Assembly: GCF_021028995.1 (NCBI RefSeq)
Contig: NZ_JAJJZG010000005.1
Location: forward strand, 1-64,000
Length of the DNA: 64,000 nt
Reading direction: 5' to 3'
From: Halobacterium sp. KA-4
GTDB taxonomy: Archaea > Halobacteriota > Halobacteria > Halobacteriales > Halobacteriaceae
The position numbers and the translations under genes are program-made. This document shows, one piece after another, positions 1 to 7,021 of the stretch. The notes under the pieces are model-generated. The model was not told where the DNA came from. It worked only from the letters and a program-made list of their open reading frames with translations, and did no database searches. Numbering within the stretch: position 1 is the first letter of the stretch; each line of letters begins with the position of its first letter.

Positions 1-106
1 CCACGCACGAGCGCAGGTGTTTCTTGCCCTGTGCCTTCGCCTTGTCGTCGCTATCACCAACTACGAACGCGGAGACAATCCGGGAAGCACGATCATCACG
101 GTGTGA
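1..106 (+). pseudogene. C-terminal end of a probable transposase (partial, enters from left edge)
   Basis: An open frame running in from the window edge encodes 34 residues ending NYERGDNPGSTIITV and stops with TGA at 104-106. The composition (leucine-rich helix, then a basic and acidic tail) fits the C-terminus of a haloarchaeal IS transposase, but I cannot name the family. The main support is context: 15 bp after the stop, an in-frame remainder of a ZIP transporter begins abruptly, as expected where an insertion sequence ends inside a gene. The rest of the gene lies outside the window. Confidence 0.35.
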
Positions 107-120
107 GAAGAGTTCTATGA

Positions 121-432
121 CACCCTCCGGAGGGACTAGCGGTCTCCGTAGCGGCCGTGAACGCCGGATTCGACCGCACGACGTACGCAGCTCTCACCGG
201 GATTCGGGCGGGGCTAGTGGAAATTCCGCTGGTCTTGCTCGGCGCGTGGGCGGTCTCCGTCTCGGGCGCGATTCTGCCGTACGCGATGGGGTTCGCTGCT
301 GGAGGGATGCTGTTCGTCATCAGCGACGAAATCGTCCCGGAGACGCACTCGAACGGCCACGAGCGTGTCGCCACCCTGGGCCTGATGCTCGGCGTCGTCG
401 TCATGCTGTATTTGGACGTGAGTCTCGCATAG
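121..432 (+). pseudogene. 5'-truncated ZIP-family metal transporter
   Basis: The frame reads HPPEGLAVSVAAVNAGF and continues to a C-terminus rich in membrane segments that ends VVVMLYLDVSLA. This is the second half of a ZIP (Zn/Fe) transporter: the PEG motif of transmembrane helix 4, then helices 5 to 8. A complete ZIP protein has about 250-270 residues; only about 103 remain. A stop codon (TGA, 118-120) lies just before the homologous part, and no upstream half exists in the window. A GTG at 157 could start a 91-residue product, but it would lack half the metal path, so I call it a pseudogene. The break coincides with the likely insertion-sequence edge to its left. Confidence 0.75.
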
Positions 433-666
433 CTGGCTGGTTTTGGCTCGTCCGGGCACGCGGCTCGCGGGTCGCTACGCTCCCCGTTCGCTCTGACGTG
501 CCCTCTCTGTGGTCGAGCACGCGCGCTCTCCGCTCGCATCTGGTGGCCCGGCTTCGCCGCGCCGTCTGTTCGGATCCTAGCGTCACCGCTCACCGGACCG
601 TGCCCTCGCTCCGCTCGGGCACGCGGACCGTAAGGCAGAGGGATTCCCCCCGTCAAGTAGTAGTAT

Positions 667-2787
667 ATGGACCAGAAGCGGGAGCTGACGAGCGTCGACC
701 TCGTCGCCCTCACTGCGGAGCTCAACGGCTACAAGGGGGCGAAAGTCGACAAGGCCTACCTCTACGGCGATGACCTCTTGCGGCTGAAGATGCGGGACTT
801 CGACCGTGGCCGCGTGGAACTCCTTATCGAAGTTGGAGACACGAAGCGCGCACACGTCGCGGCACCCGAGCACGTGCCGGCGGCTCCGGGTCGCCCGCCG
901 AACTTTGCGAAGATGCTCCGGAACCGGCTGTCGGGGGCGGACTTCCACGAGGTGCGCCAGCACGGCTTCGACCGGATTCTCGAGTTCGAGTTCCGCCGCG
1001 AAGACCAGGATACGACCATCGTCGCGGAGCTGTTCGGGGACGGCAACATCGCGGTCGTCGATCAGAACGGCGAGGTCGTGGACTCGCTGGACACCGTCCG
1101 CTTGCAGTCGCGGACGGTCGCGCCGGGCTCCCAGTACGGGTTCCCGAGTTCGCGCGTCAACCCCCTGGAACTCGACTACGAGGGGTTCGCGGCGAAGATG
1201 CGCGAGTCGGACACGGACCTCGTGCGAACGCTCGCCACCCAGTTGAACTTCGGTGGGCTGTACGGCGAGGAACTCTGCACGCAGGCGGGCGTCGAGAAGA
1301 CCAAAGACATCGACGACGCCGGCGAGGAGGAGTTCCGTGCACTCTACGAGGCCAGTGAGCGCCTGCTGGACGCGATTCAGGCAGGCGACCTCGACCCCCG
1401 CGTCTACTTCGAACCCGGCGAAGGCGAGGACGAGGACGGAAAGGCGGCGCGTGGACAGCGCGTGGACGTGACGCCGCTGGCGCTCGAAGAGCGCGCCGAC
1501 CTCCCCTCCGACGCGTTCGACCGATTCAACGACGCCCTCGACGACTACTTCACGAATCTCGACACCACCGAGGAGGAGGAGAGCGGGGAGGCGGTGTCGA
1601 AGCCGGACTTCGAGCAGGAGATTCAGAAGCAGAAACACATCATCAAACAGCAGGAGCAGGCCATCGAGGACTTCGAGCAACAGGCCGAGGCCGAGCGCGA
1701 GAAGGCTGAACTGCTGTACGCGAACTACGACCTCGTCGACGACATCCTCTCGACGGTACAGGACGCTCGCGACGCGGGCCACGGTTGGCAGGAAATCGCG
1801 CAGACGTTCGAGGAGGCTGCGGGCGACGTGTCTGGCGCTGACGCGTTCGCGGGCATCAACGAGTCCGAGGGTACCGTCCGCGTCCAGTTGGACGACCACA
1901 CCATCGAGGTGGACCCCGCGTGGGGCGTCGAGAAGAACGCCGACGAGCACTACAAGGAAGCCAAGCGCATCGAGGAGAAGAAGGAGGGCGCACGTGCGGC
2001 CATCGAGAACACGCGCGAGGACCTCGAAGCCGCCAAGCAACGCCGGGAGGAGTGGGAGGTAGAACCCGAGGAGGCCGAGGAGGAAGAAGACCGAGATATC
2101 GACTGGCTCTCCCGGTCGTCGATTCCGATTCGCAAGCAAGAGCAGTGGTACGAGCGGTTCCGCTGGTTCCGTACCTCTGATGGATTCCTCGTCATCGGCG
2201 GTCGCGACGCCGACCAGAACGAGGAACTCGTGAAGAAGTACATGGACCGCTACGACCGGTTCTTCCACGCACAGGCCCACGGCGGCCCGGTTACGGTGCT
2301 GAAGACGTCCGAGCCAAGCGAACCCTCGAAGGACATCGAGGTACCCGAGTCGAGTAAGCGGGAAGCAGCCCAGTTCGCGGTGTGTTGTTCCTCGGTTTGG
2401 AAGGACGGCCGCGGCTCCGGTGACGCCTACATGGTATCGCCAGACCAGGTGTCGAAGACACCCGAGAGCGGCGAGTACCTGGAGAAGGGTGGGTTCGCGA
2501 TTCGTGGCGACCGCACGTACTTCCGGGACCTGCCTGCGGAGTGGGCAGTCGGCATCAGTTGCGAGCCCCACACGCGCGTGCTCGGCGGCCCCATCGACGC
2601 CATCGTCGACGACGTGGAGACGACGATTGAACTCGAACCGGGCCGGTACGCGCAGGGTGACGCCGCTAAGCGCATCTACCGGGAATTCCGCGAGCGCTTC
2701 GCGGACGAGTCGTTCGTCCGGAAGGTCGCCAGCCCGGACGAGATTCAGAAGTACATGCCGCCGGGTGGAAGTCGTATTCGAGACTAG
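667..2787 (+). CDS. rqcH: RqcH/NEMF-family ribosome quality-control protein
   Basis: 706 residues. Homologue of bacterial RqcH, eukaryotic Rqc2/NEMF and the older FbpA family: it binds stalled large ribosomal subunits carrying peptidyl-tRNA and, in bacteria, directs C-terminal alanine tailing. The order is an NFACT-N domain (about 1-290, including NFAKMLRNRLSGADF), a helix-hairpin and coiled-coil region (about 310-460, EQEIQKQKHIIKQQEQ) and an NFACT-R RNA-binding domain (about 478-640, WYERFRWFRTSDGFLVIGGRDA), with an acidic haloarchaeal linker before it. The ATG follows an untranscribed-looking 230-bp gap. Pelota, another ribosome-rescue factor, is the next gene downstream. The family is certain; the tailing activity in archaea is inferred from homology. 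Confidence 0.93.
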   Translation: MDQKRELTSVDLVALTAELNGYKGAKVDKAYLYGDDLLRLKMRDFDRGRVELLIEVGDTKRAHVAAPEHVPAAPGRPPNFAKMLRNRLSGADFHEVRQHGFDRILEFEFRREDQDTTIVAELFGDGNIAVVDQNGEVVDSLDTVRLQSRTVAPGSQYGFPSSRVNPLELDYEGFAAKMRESDTDLVRTLATQLNFGGLYGEELCTQAGVEKTKDIDDAGEEEFRALYEASERLLDAIQAGDLDPRVYFEPGEGEDEDGKAARGQRVDVTPLALEERADLPSDAFDRFNDALDDYFTNLDTTEEEESGEAVSKPDFEQEIQKQKHIIKQQEQAIEDFEQQAEAEREKAELLYANYDLVDDILSTVQDARDAGHGWQEIAQTFEEAAGDVSGADAFAGINESEGTVRVQLDDHTIEVDPAWGVEKNADEHYKEAKRIEEKKEGARAAIENTREDLEAAKQRREEWEVEPEEAEEEEDRDIDWLSRSSIPIRKQEQWYERFRWFRTSDGFLVIGGRDADQNEELVKKYMDRYDRFFHAQAHGGPVTVLKTSEPSEPSKDIEVPESSKREAAQFAVCCSSVWKDGRGSGDAYMVSPDQVSKTPESGEYLEKGGFAIRGDRTYFRDLPAEWAVGISCEPHTRVLGGPIDAIVDDVETTIELEPGRYAQGDAAKRIYREFRERFADESFVRKVASPDEIQKYMPPGGSRIRD

Positions 2788-2891
2788 GCTTCACCTCCGA
2801 CGACTCTCATTCTGCTTCATGCCGTGGGAACGCCGGGAAAGGCACGCTCAGTCCGGCCGTAACCGATTGGAAAGCCGGAATTGAGTGGACT

Positions 2892-2996
2892 GAAAGGGGC
2901 GGTGGGCTCGCGCCTGCGTGGCCGTCTCGCGACGCAAGCACCGCAGCGTAGCGAGGAGCACAGCGAGCGAACGACCGCGAGCCCGCCGGGGCTTTC
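2892..2996 (+). repeat. Structured intergenic repeat, copy A (GAAAGGG...GGGGCTTTC)
   Basis: The element opens with GAAAGGGGC (2892) and closes with GGGGCTTTC (2988-2996). The outer GAAAG pairs with CTTTC. Inside, GGTGGGCTCGCG (2901-2912) pairs with CGCGAGCCCGCC (2976-2987): eleven Watson-Crick pairs and one G-U. The 63-nt loop is made of GAGCG/AGCGAG-type haloarchaeal repeats. It fills most of the 309-bp gap between rqcH and pelota. Two related elements occur at 6810 and 61309 with unrelated stem sequences. Function unknown: it could be an RNA, a terminator or attenuator, or a small non-autonomous mobile element. Confidence 0.7.
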
Positions 2997-3096
2997 TGGC
3001 AGACAACAGCGGGATGAGTCGTGGACGTCCCAGAGTGTCTCAGTCCAGGGCGCGAGAGTAGCAGGACACTTGGGCGTCCCGTGCCTCAGTTCAGGT

Positions 3097-4164
3097 ATGC
3101 AACTGAAGGAACGCCGGCAGGTCGAGGGCGGCGGGGAGCGCATTACGCTCGTCCCCGAGTCCCTCGACGACCTCTGGCACCTCGCGTACATTCTGGAGCC
3201 CGGGGATCTCGTCGCGGGGGACACGCACCGCCGCATCCAGCGTAAGGACGAACAGATGCGGGACACGGGCGGCGAGCGCGAGCACATGCACGTCACCATC
3301 GACGTCGAGGACGTGGAGTTCCACAAGTTCTCGAACCGCCTCCGGGTGTCGGGCACCATCGCGGACTGCTCCCGGGAAGACCAACTCGGCCTCCACCACA
3401 CGCTGAACGTCGAGGAGCGCGAGGAAATCGAGGTCGAGAAAATCTGGAAGCCCGACCAGCTCGAACGGCTCAACGAAGCCGTCGAGGCGACCGACCAGCC
3501 GGACGTCGCAATCGCCACCGTCGAGGAGGGCGAAGCCTACATCCACGTCGTCCAGCAGTACGGCGTCGACGAGTACGGCTCGTTCACGGGCACGACGGGG
3601 AAAGGCGAGTACTCGCGCTCCCGCGAGGAATTGTTCGAGGACGTCGCGAGTGCACTCTCGCACCTCGACGCGGACGCCATTATCCTCGCCGGTCCCGGGT
3701 TCACAAAGCAGGACGCCCTCGACTACATCCAAGAGGAGTACCGGAGTCTCACGGACAAGATTACGACAGTAGACACGAGCGCGGTGGGCGGCCGCGGCGT
3801 TCACGAAGTCCTCAAGCGTGGCGCCGTCGAGGACGTTCAGGAGGAGACGCGCATCGCCGAAGAGTCCGAACTCATCGACGAACTCACCGACCAGATAGCG
3901 ACCGATGGGAAGGCTGCCTACGGCATCGAAGCGGTCGAGAAGGCCGTCGACTTCGGCGCGGTCGAGACGCTGCTGATTCTGGACGAACGCCTGCGCAAGG
4001 AGCGCGCGGGCGAGGGCGACTGGGACGTCGACGTCAACGACCTCGTCACGCAGGTCGAACAGCAGGGCGGCGACGTCACCGTGTTCAGCCACGAGTTCGC
4101 GCCCGGCGAACAGCTCCGAAACCTCGGCGGCGTCGCGGCCATCCTGCGCTACCGAATGGAGTAG
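3097..4164 (+). CDS. pelA: Pelota (Dom34), mRNA surveillance and ribosome rescue factor
   Basis: 355 residues from the ATG at 3097, the usual length for archaeal Pelota. The frame is open back to 2881, but that part overlaps the structured repeat and shows no homology, so the internal ATG is chosen. The N-terminal Sm-like domain ([12 protein letters not shown]...[18 protein letters not shown]) enters the decoding site of stalled ribosomes. The central domain resembles eRF1 domain 2 but has no GGQ motif, and the C-terminal domain recruits the GTPase partner (aEF1A/ABCE1 in archaea). The protein splits ribosomes stalled on broken mRNA. Its position after rqcH puts two successive steps of rescue side by side. 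Confidence 0.95.
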   Translation: MQLKERRQVEGGGERITLVPESLDDLWHLAYILEPGDLVAGDTHRRIQRKDEQMRDTGGEREHMHVTIDVEDVEFHKFSNRLRVSGTIADCSREDQLGLHHTLNVEEREEIEVEKIWKPDQLERLNEAVEATDQPDVAIATVEEGEAYIHVVQQYGVDEYGSFTGTTGKGEYSRSREELFEDVASALSHLDADAIILAGPGFTKQDALDYIQEEYRSLTDKITTVDTSAVGGRGVHEVLKRGAVEDVQEETRIAEESELIDELTDQIATDGKAAYGIEAVEKAVDFGAVETLLILDERLRKERAGEGDWDVDVNDLVTQVEQQGGDVTVFSHEFAPGEQLRNLGGVAAILRYRME

Positions 4165-4209
4165 TTTCGAGGGAAAACGGCTTTCTCGGTGGCGCTGTGA
4201 GTTGGCGGC

Positions 4210-5406
4210 GTGGCAGGACTGACACTGTTGGACGTCGGGCTGGTGCTGGTCGCGCTGGCGGCCGCTGGGTTGGTCGCGCGCAGGGTCGGCCAGTCGGTCA
4301 TCCCCGCGTACCTCGTCGTCGGTATGCTCGTCGGGCCACACGCGCCCACGCTGTGGGGCTTCCAACCGACGCTCGTCGCCGACCCCGAGACTGTCGCGCT
4401 GTTCGCGGACCTCGGCGTCGTCCTGCTGTTGTTCTTCGTTGGACTCGAACTGAGTCTGGACGCGCTCTTCGAGAAGGGCGACCAAGTACTCGCTGGCGGT
4501 GCCATCGACGTCTTGGTGAGCCTCCCGCTGGGGTTCGCGGTCGGCCTCCTACTAGGCTTTGACTGGGTGGCGTCGTTCGTGCTCGCGGGCGTGCTGTTCA
4601 ACTCCTCGACAGTCATCGTCGCGAAACTCCTGCTGGAACTGGACTGGATTGCCAATCCCGAAAGCGAGGCGATTCTCTCGATTGTGGTTGTCGAGGACGT
4701 AGCGACCGCGGGCTACCTCGCGGTGCTGTCGGCCGTCCTGCTCGGCGCAACCGACGTGGGCGCGCTCGCGACTGACGTCGCTGTCGTCGTCGCGCTCGTC
4801 GCGGCTGGCGCGGTGGTCGCGCTCCGCGGGACGAACGTCATCGAGCGCCTCCTCGACATCGAATCCGGCGAGCTGTTCGTGTTGCTCGCGCTCGGTGTCA
4901 CCGCGACCGTCGCCGGCCTCGGCGAACACTCGGGCGTGGGCGCCGCCGTCGCAGCGTTCCTCGTCGGCACCGCAGTCGGCCGGACGACGCTCACCGACCG
5001 CGTCGAGGGCTTGCTGTCGCCGTCACGGGACCTGTTCGCGGCGCTGTTCTTCGCCGCAGTCGGCCTCTCCACGAACCCCGCGCTCATCACGCAGGAGGCG
5101 TGGGCGGTCGCCGTCGCGGTTGCCATCACGATTCCCGGCCAGTACGTCTCGGGCTACTACGCCGGCCGCCAGTTCGACCTCGAACCGCGGCGAGCGTTCC
5201 GCGTCGGGTCCGCGCTCGCGCCCCGCGGGGAGTTCGCGCTCGTCATCGCCGCGCTCGCCGCTAGCGTCGGCACCACGCCCGTGCTCATGGAGCGTGTCCC
5301 TGCGTTCACCGTGGGCTACGTGCTCGCGACGAGCATCCTCGGCACGCTCGCGATGCGGTACAGCGACCAGTTGTGGGCGGTGCTGCCGTGGACCGAGACA
5401 CGGTGA
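4210..5406 (+). CDS. Kef-type monovalent cation:proton antiporter, membrane subunit
   Basis: 398 residues with a GTG start; almost the whole protein is hydrophobic, about 12-13 helices of the CPA2 family (LLLFFVGLELSLDALFEKG, SSTVIVAKLL, ALFFAAVGLSTNP, ALAPRGEFALVIAAL). CPA2 proteins exchange K+ or Na+ for H+ across the membrane, which matters for an organism with molar cytoplasmic K+. It lacks the fused TrkA-N nucleotide-binding domain that many Kef proteins carry. The gene 44 bp downstream encodes a separate TrkA-C protein that probably fills the regulatory role. Ion specificity cannot be read from sequence. Confidence 0.9.
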   Translation: MAGLTLLDVGLVLVALAAAGLVARRVGQSVIPAYLVVGMLVGPHAPTLWGFQPTLVADPETVALFADLGVVLLLFFVGLELSLDALFEKGDQVLAGGAIDVLVSLPLGFAVGLLLGFDWVASFVLAGVLFNSSTVIVAKLLLELDWIANPESEAILSIVVVEDVATAGYLAVLSAVLLGATDVGALATDVAVVVALVAAGAVVALRGTNVIERLLDIESGELFVLLALGVTATVAGLGEHSGVGAAVAAFLVGTAVGRTTLTDRVEGLLSPSRDLFAALFFAAVGLSTNPALITQEAWAVAVAVAITIPGQYVSGYYAGRQFDLEPRRAFRVGSALAPRGEFALVIAALAASVGTTPVLMERVPAFTVGYVLATSILGTLAMRYSDQLWAVLPWTETR

Positions 5407-5450
5407 TCAGCGGCGGTGGGCTTTTGCGGCCGCGCGTCGAATCCCAAGTG

Positions 5451-5942
5451 ATGCCTGTCCGCGAGACGGAACTCCCCAATGTCGGCCGAAAGTTCGAACT
5501 CGACCTCGCCTCCGGCGGCCGACTGTCGGTCGTCATCGGCCACGACGGCACGCGGACGCTGTACCGTCAGCCTGACGGAGACGGCGACGCCGAGCGCGTC
5601 GCCGAACTCACCGGCGAGGAAGCCCGACAGTTCGGAGCCATCCTCGGCGGCGCGTACTTCCAGCCGGCCGAGTCCGAAACCGCAAACGTCCCAGTCGGTG
5701 ACGCCCGCATCGAGTGGTACGACGTCCACGAGGACTCACCGCTGGCCGGGAGCTCGGTTGGCGACTCGGAGATTCGGACGGAGACGGGCGCGACCCTCTT
5801 GGCCATTCAGCGCGGCAGCGATACTATTGCGAACCCCGGCCCAGAGGAAGTCATCGAACCCGGCGACGTGCTCGTGACGCTCGGGACCCGGGAGGAACAG
5901 CGAAACCTTCAGGCCCGCGTCAACAAGGATAGCGACGCCTGA
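5451..5942 (+). CDS. TrkA-C (RCK_C) domain protein, probable regulator of the adjacent antiporter
   Basis: 163 residues from ATG 5451; the longer open frame overlaps the antiporter and is not favoured. Residues 1 to about 85 form a small N-terminal domain (MPVRETELPNVGRKFELDLASG) like that of KhtT/YhaT-type regulators. Residues 90-158 form an RCK C-terminal ligand-binding fold (DSEIRTETGATLLAIQRG, EVIEPGDVLVTLGTREEQRNL). Such two-gene antiporter-plus-RCK_C units resemble bacterial KhtTU, where the small subunit gates K+ efflux. In several families the RCK_C domain binds cyclic di-AMP, and a dacZ gene lies 25 kb away; whether this copy does so is unknown. Confidence 0.85.
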   Translation: MPVRETELPNVGRKFELDLASGGRLSVVIGHDGTRTLYRQPDGDGDAERVAELTGEEARQFGAILGGAYFQPAESETANVPVGDARIEWYDVHEDSPLAGSSVGDSEIRTETGATLLAIQRGSDTIANPGPEEVIEPGDVLVTLGTREEQRNLQARVNKDSDA

Positions 5943-5943
5943 A

Positions 5944-6678
5944 CTACTCGGTTTCGACGACGAGACCGTCCCGCGCGAACGCGACATGCCCGTCGAAGTG
6001 CTGCTCTATTGACTCCTGCATATCACGGTGGTTGCCCTCCGTGTGGGGGTAGAGATGAGTGAGGTACAGTTCGTCGACATCCACGCCCGCGAGGGACTCG
6101 CCGAGTTGCGTCGGCGTCGGGTGGTTCGAGACGTCCACATCGTCGGGGAACGAGCAGTCGTGGACAAGCACGTCGCAGCCGTCCGCGAACTCGCCCATCC
6201 CCGCAAACGCCTCGGTATCCGCGCTAAAGGCCAGGTCGTCGTCGAATTTGTACGCCAGCCCCGGCATCGAGTGACGCGTCTCGATGGCGTCCACGTCGAA
6301 CCCCGCCACCTCGAAGCTCCCAACGTCGACCTCACGTAACGTGAGGTCCACGCGGTCCTGTAAGTACTCGTGGACGTCCAGCAAGTCCGTTACGAGTCCT
6401 TTCGTCCCGGTCGGTCCGACGACGGTGAGATGTTCTTCGCCTGCGAGCCAGCGCGCCTTCAACAACGGCAACAGGTCGCTGACGTGGTCGAGGTGGTGGT
6501 GCGTGAGCAACACCGTGTCTACGCCCTCGTACCCCACGTCTGTCCGTGCGAGCGTGTGCAGCACGCCGCTCCCGCAGTCCACGAGCAGTCGGCTGTCGGG
6601 TTTTTCGAGGAGGAGCCCGGTCTGCATCCGGTCGCCCGTCGGCATCGCGCTCCCCGTCCCGAGGAACGTCAGTTGCAT
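5944..6678 (-). CDS. RNase Z-like metallo-beta-lactamase-fold hydrolase
   Basis: 244 residues from the ATG at 6678; the longer frame contains no homology before MQLTFLGTGSAMPTGDR. The beta-lactamase-fold zinc motif HxHxDH is at residues 60-65 (THHHLDH), followed by the later ligands HDCSF and YLTHLYPH. It belongs to the ElaC/UlaG side of the superfamily. Some members cut tRNA 3' trailers, but this protein lacks an obvious exosite arm and several haloarchaeal paralogues exist, so the substrate is uncertain. It converges on the TrkA-C gene with a 1-bp gap between stop codons. Confidence 0.85.
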   Translation of the reverse strand: MQLTFLGTGSAMPTGDRMQTGLLLEKPDSRLLVDCGSGVLHTLARTDVGYEGVDTVLLTHHHLDHVSDLLPLLKARWLAGEEHLTVVGPTGTKGLVTDLLDVHEYLQDRVDLTLREVDVGSFEVAGFDVDAIETRHSMPGLAYKFDDDLAFSADTEAFAGMGEFADGCDVLVHDCSFPDDVDVSNHPTPTQLGESLAGVDVDELYLTHLYPHTEGNHRDMQESIEQHFDGHVAFARDGLVVETE

Positions 6679-6809
6679 ACCGGGAGCCGCGGACGGAAGG
6701 CGGTTAACCGTTCGGGGTGCGTGTTCGTGGCTTCGGTAGGCAGGTGCTCTCGAGAACGCCTCGAAAGTCCCACCCGTCGCCCGTTGGACAACCGGTAGCG
6801 GGGCGGATT

Positions 6810-6906
6810 GAAAGGGAGCGACTGGCTTCGCGAAGCACGACAACGTAAGCACTACAGCGAGCGAAGCGCGCAGCGAGCCGCTCGACCGAAGCCAGTCGGG
6901 GCTTTC
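6810..6906 (+). repeat. Structured intergenic repeat, copy B
   Basis: It opens GATTGAAAGGGAGCG (GAAAG at 6810-6814) and closes GGGGCTTTC (6898-6906). The inner stem CGACTGGCTTCG (6819-6830) pairs perfectly over 12 bp with CGAAGCCAGTCG (6887-6898). Stem sequence differs completely from copy A while ends and architecture are kept. It lies in the 343-bp gap between the divergent RNase Z-like and Lhr-like genes, which otherwise contains only promoter-sized DNA. Confidence 0.7.
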
Positions 6907-7021
6907 GAGGTGTCGAAGACCATGGTCAGTCCAGAAACAGCGAGGCGGACCAGATACGAACAGCGCGATTTGCCTAGCGGCGTCAGACACTTGCCGTACG
7001 GGAGCCAAGCACACGCGAACG

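Noticed and set aside
433-666. Hairpins such as GTGCCC...GGGCAC in the gap before rqcH as a fourth copy of the structured element
   Set aside because: The GAAAGGG and GGGCTTTC ends are missing; only ordinary GC-rich inverted repeats are present.
583-2571. 662-codon open frame on the minus strand opposite rqcH
   Set aside because: Shadow of a GC-rich gene: low-complexity Leu/Val/Arg composition, no domain, and fully covered by the RqcH gene with clear homology. The same applies to the other long antisense frames (for example 8132-9505, 15127-16767, 38440-40257, 41707-43167, 55108-56430, 61381-63429).
2881-3096. N-terminal extension of Pelota (open frame from 2881)
   Set aside because: It overlaps the structured repeat, and the family N-terminus begins at the ATG at 3097.
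6807-6814. ATTGAAAG at the start of repeat copies B and C, as in the 3' handle of haloarchaeal CRISPR repeats
   Set aside because: Only eight bases match, the elements are single, unspaced and not in an array, and no cas genes are in the window. Treated as coincidence.
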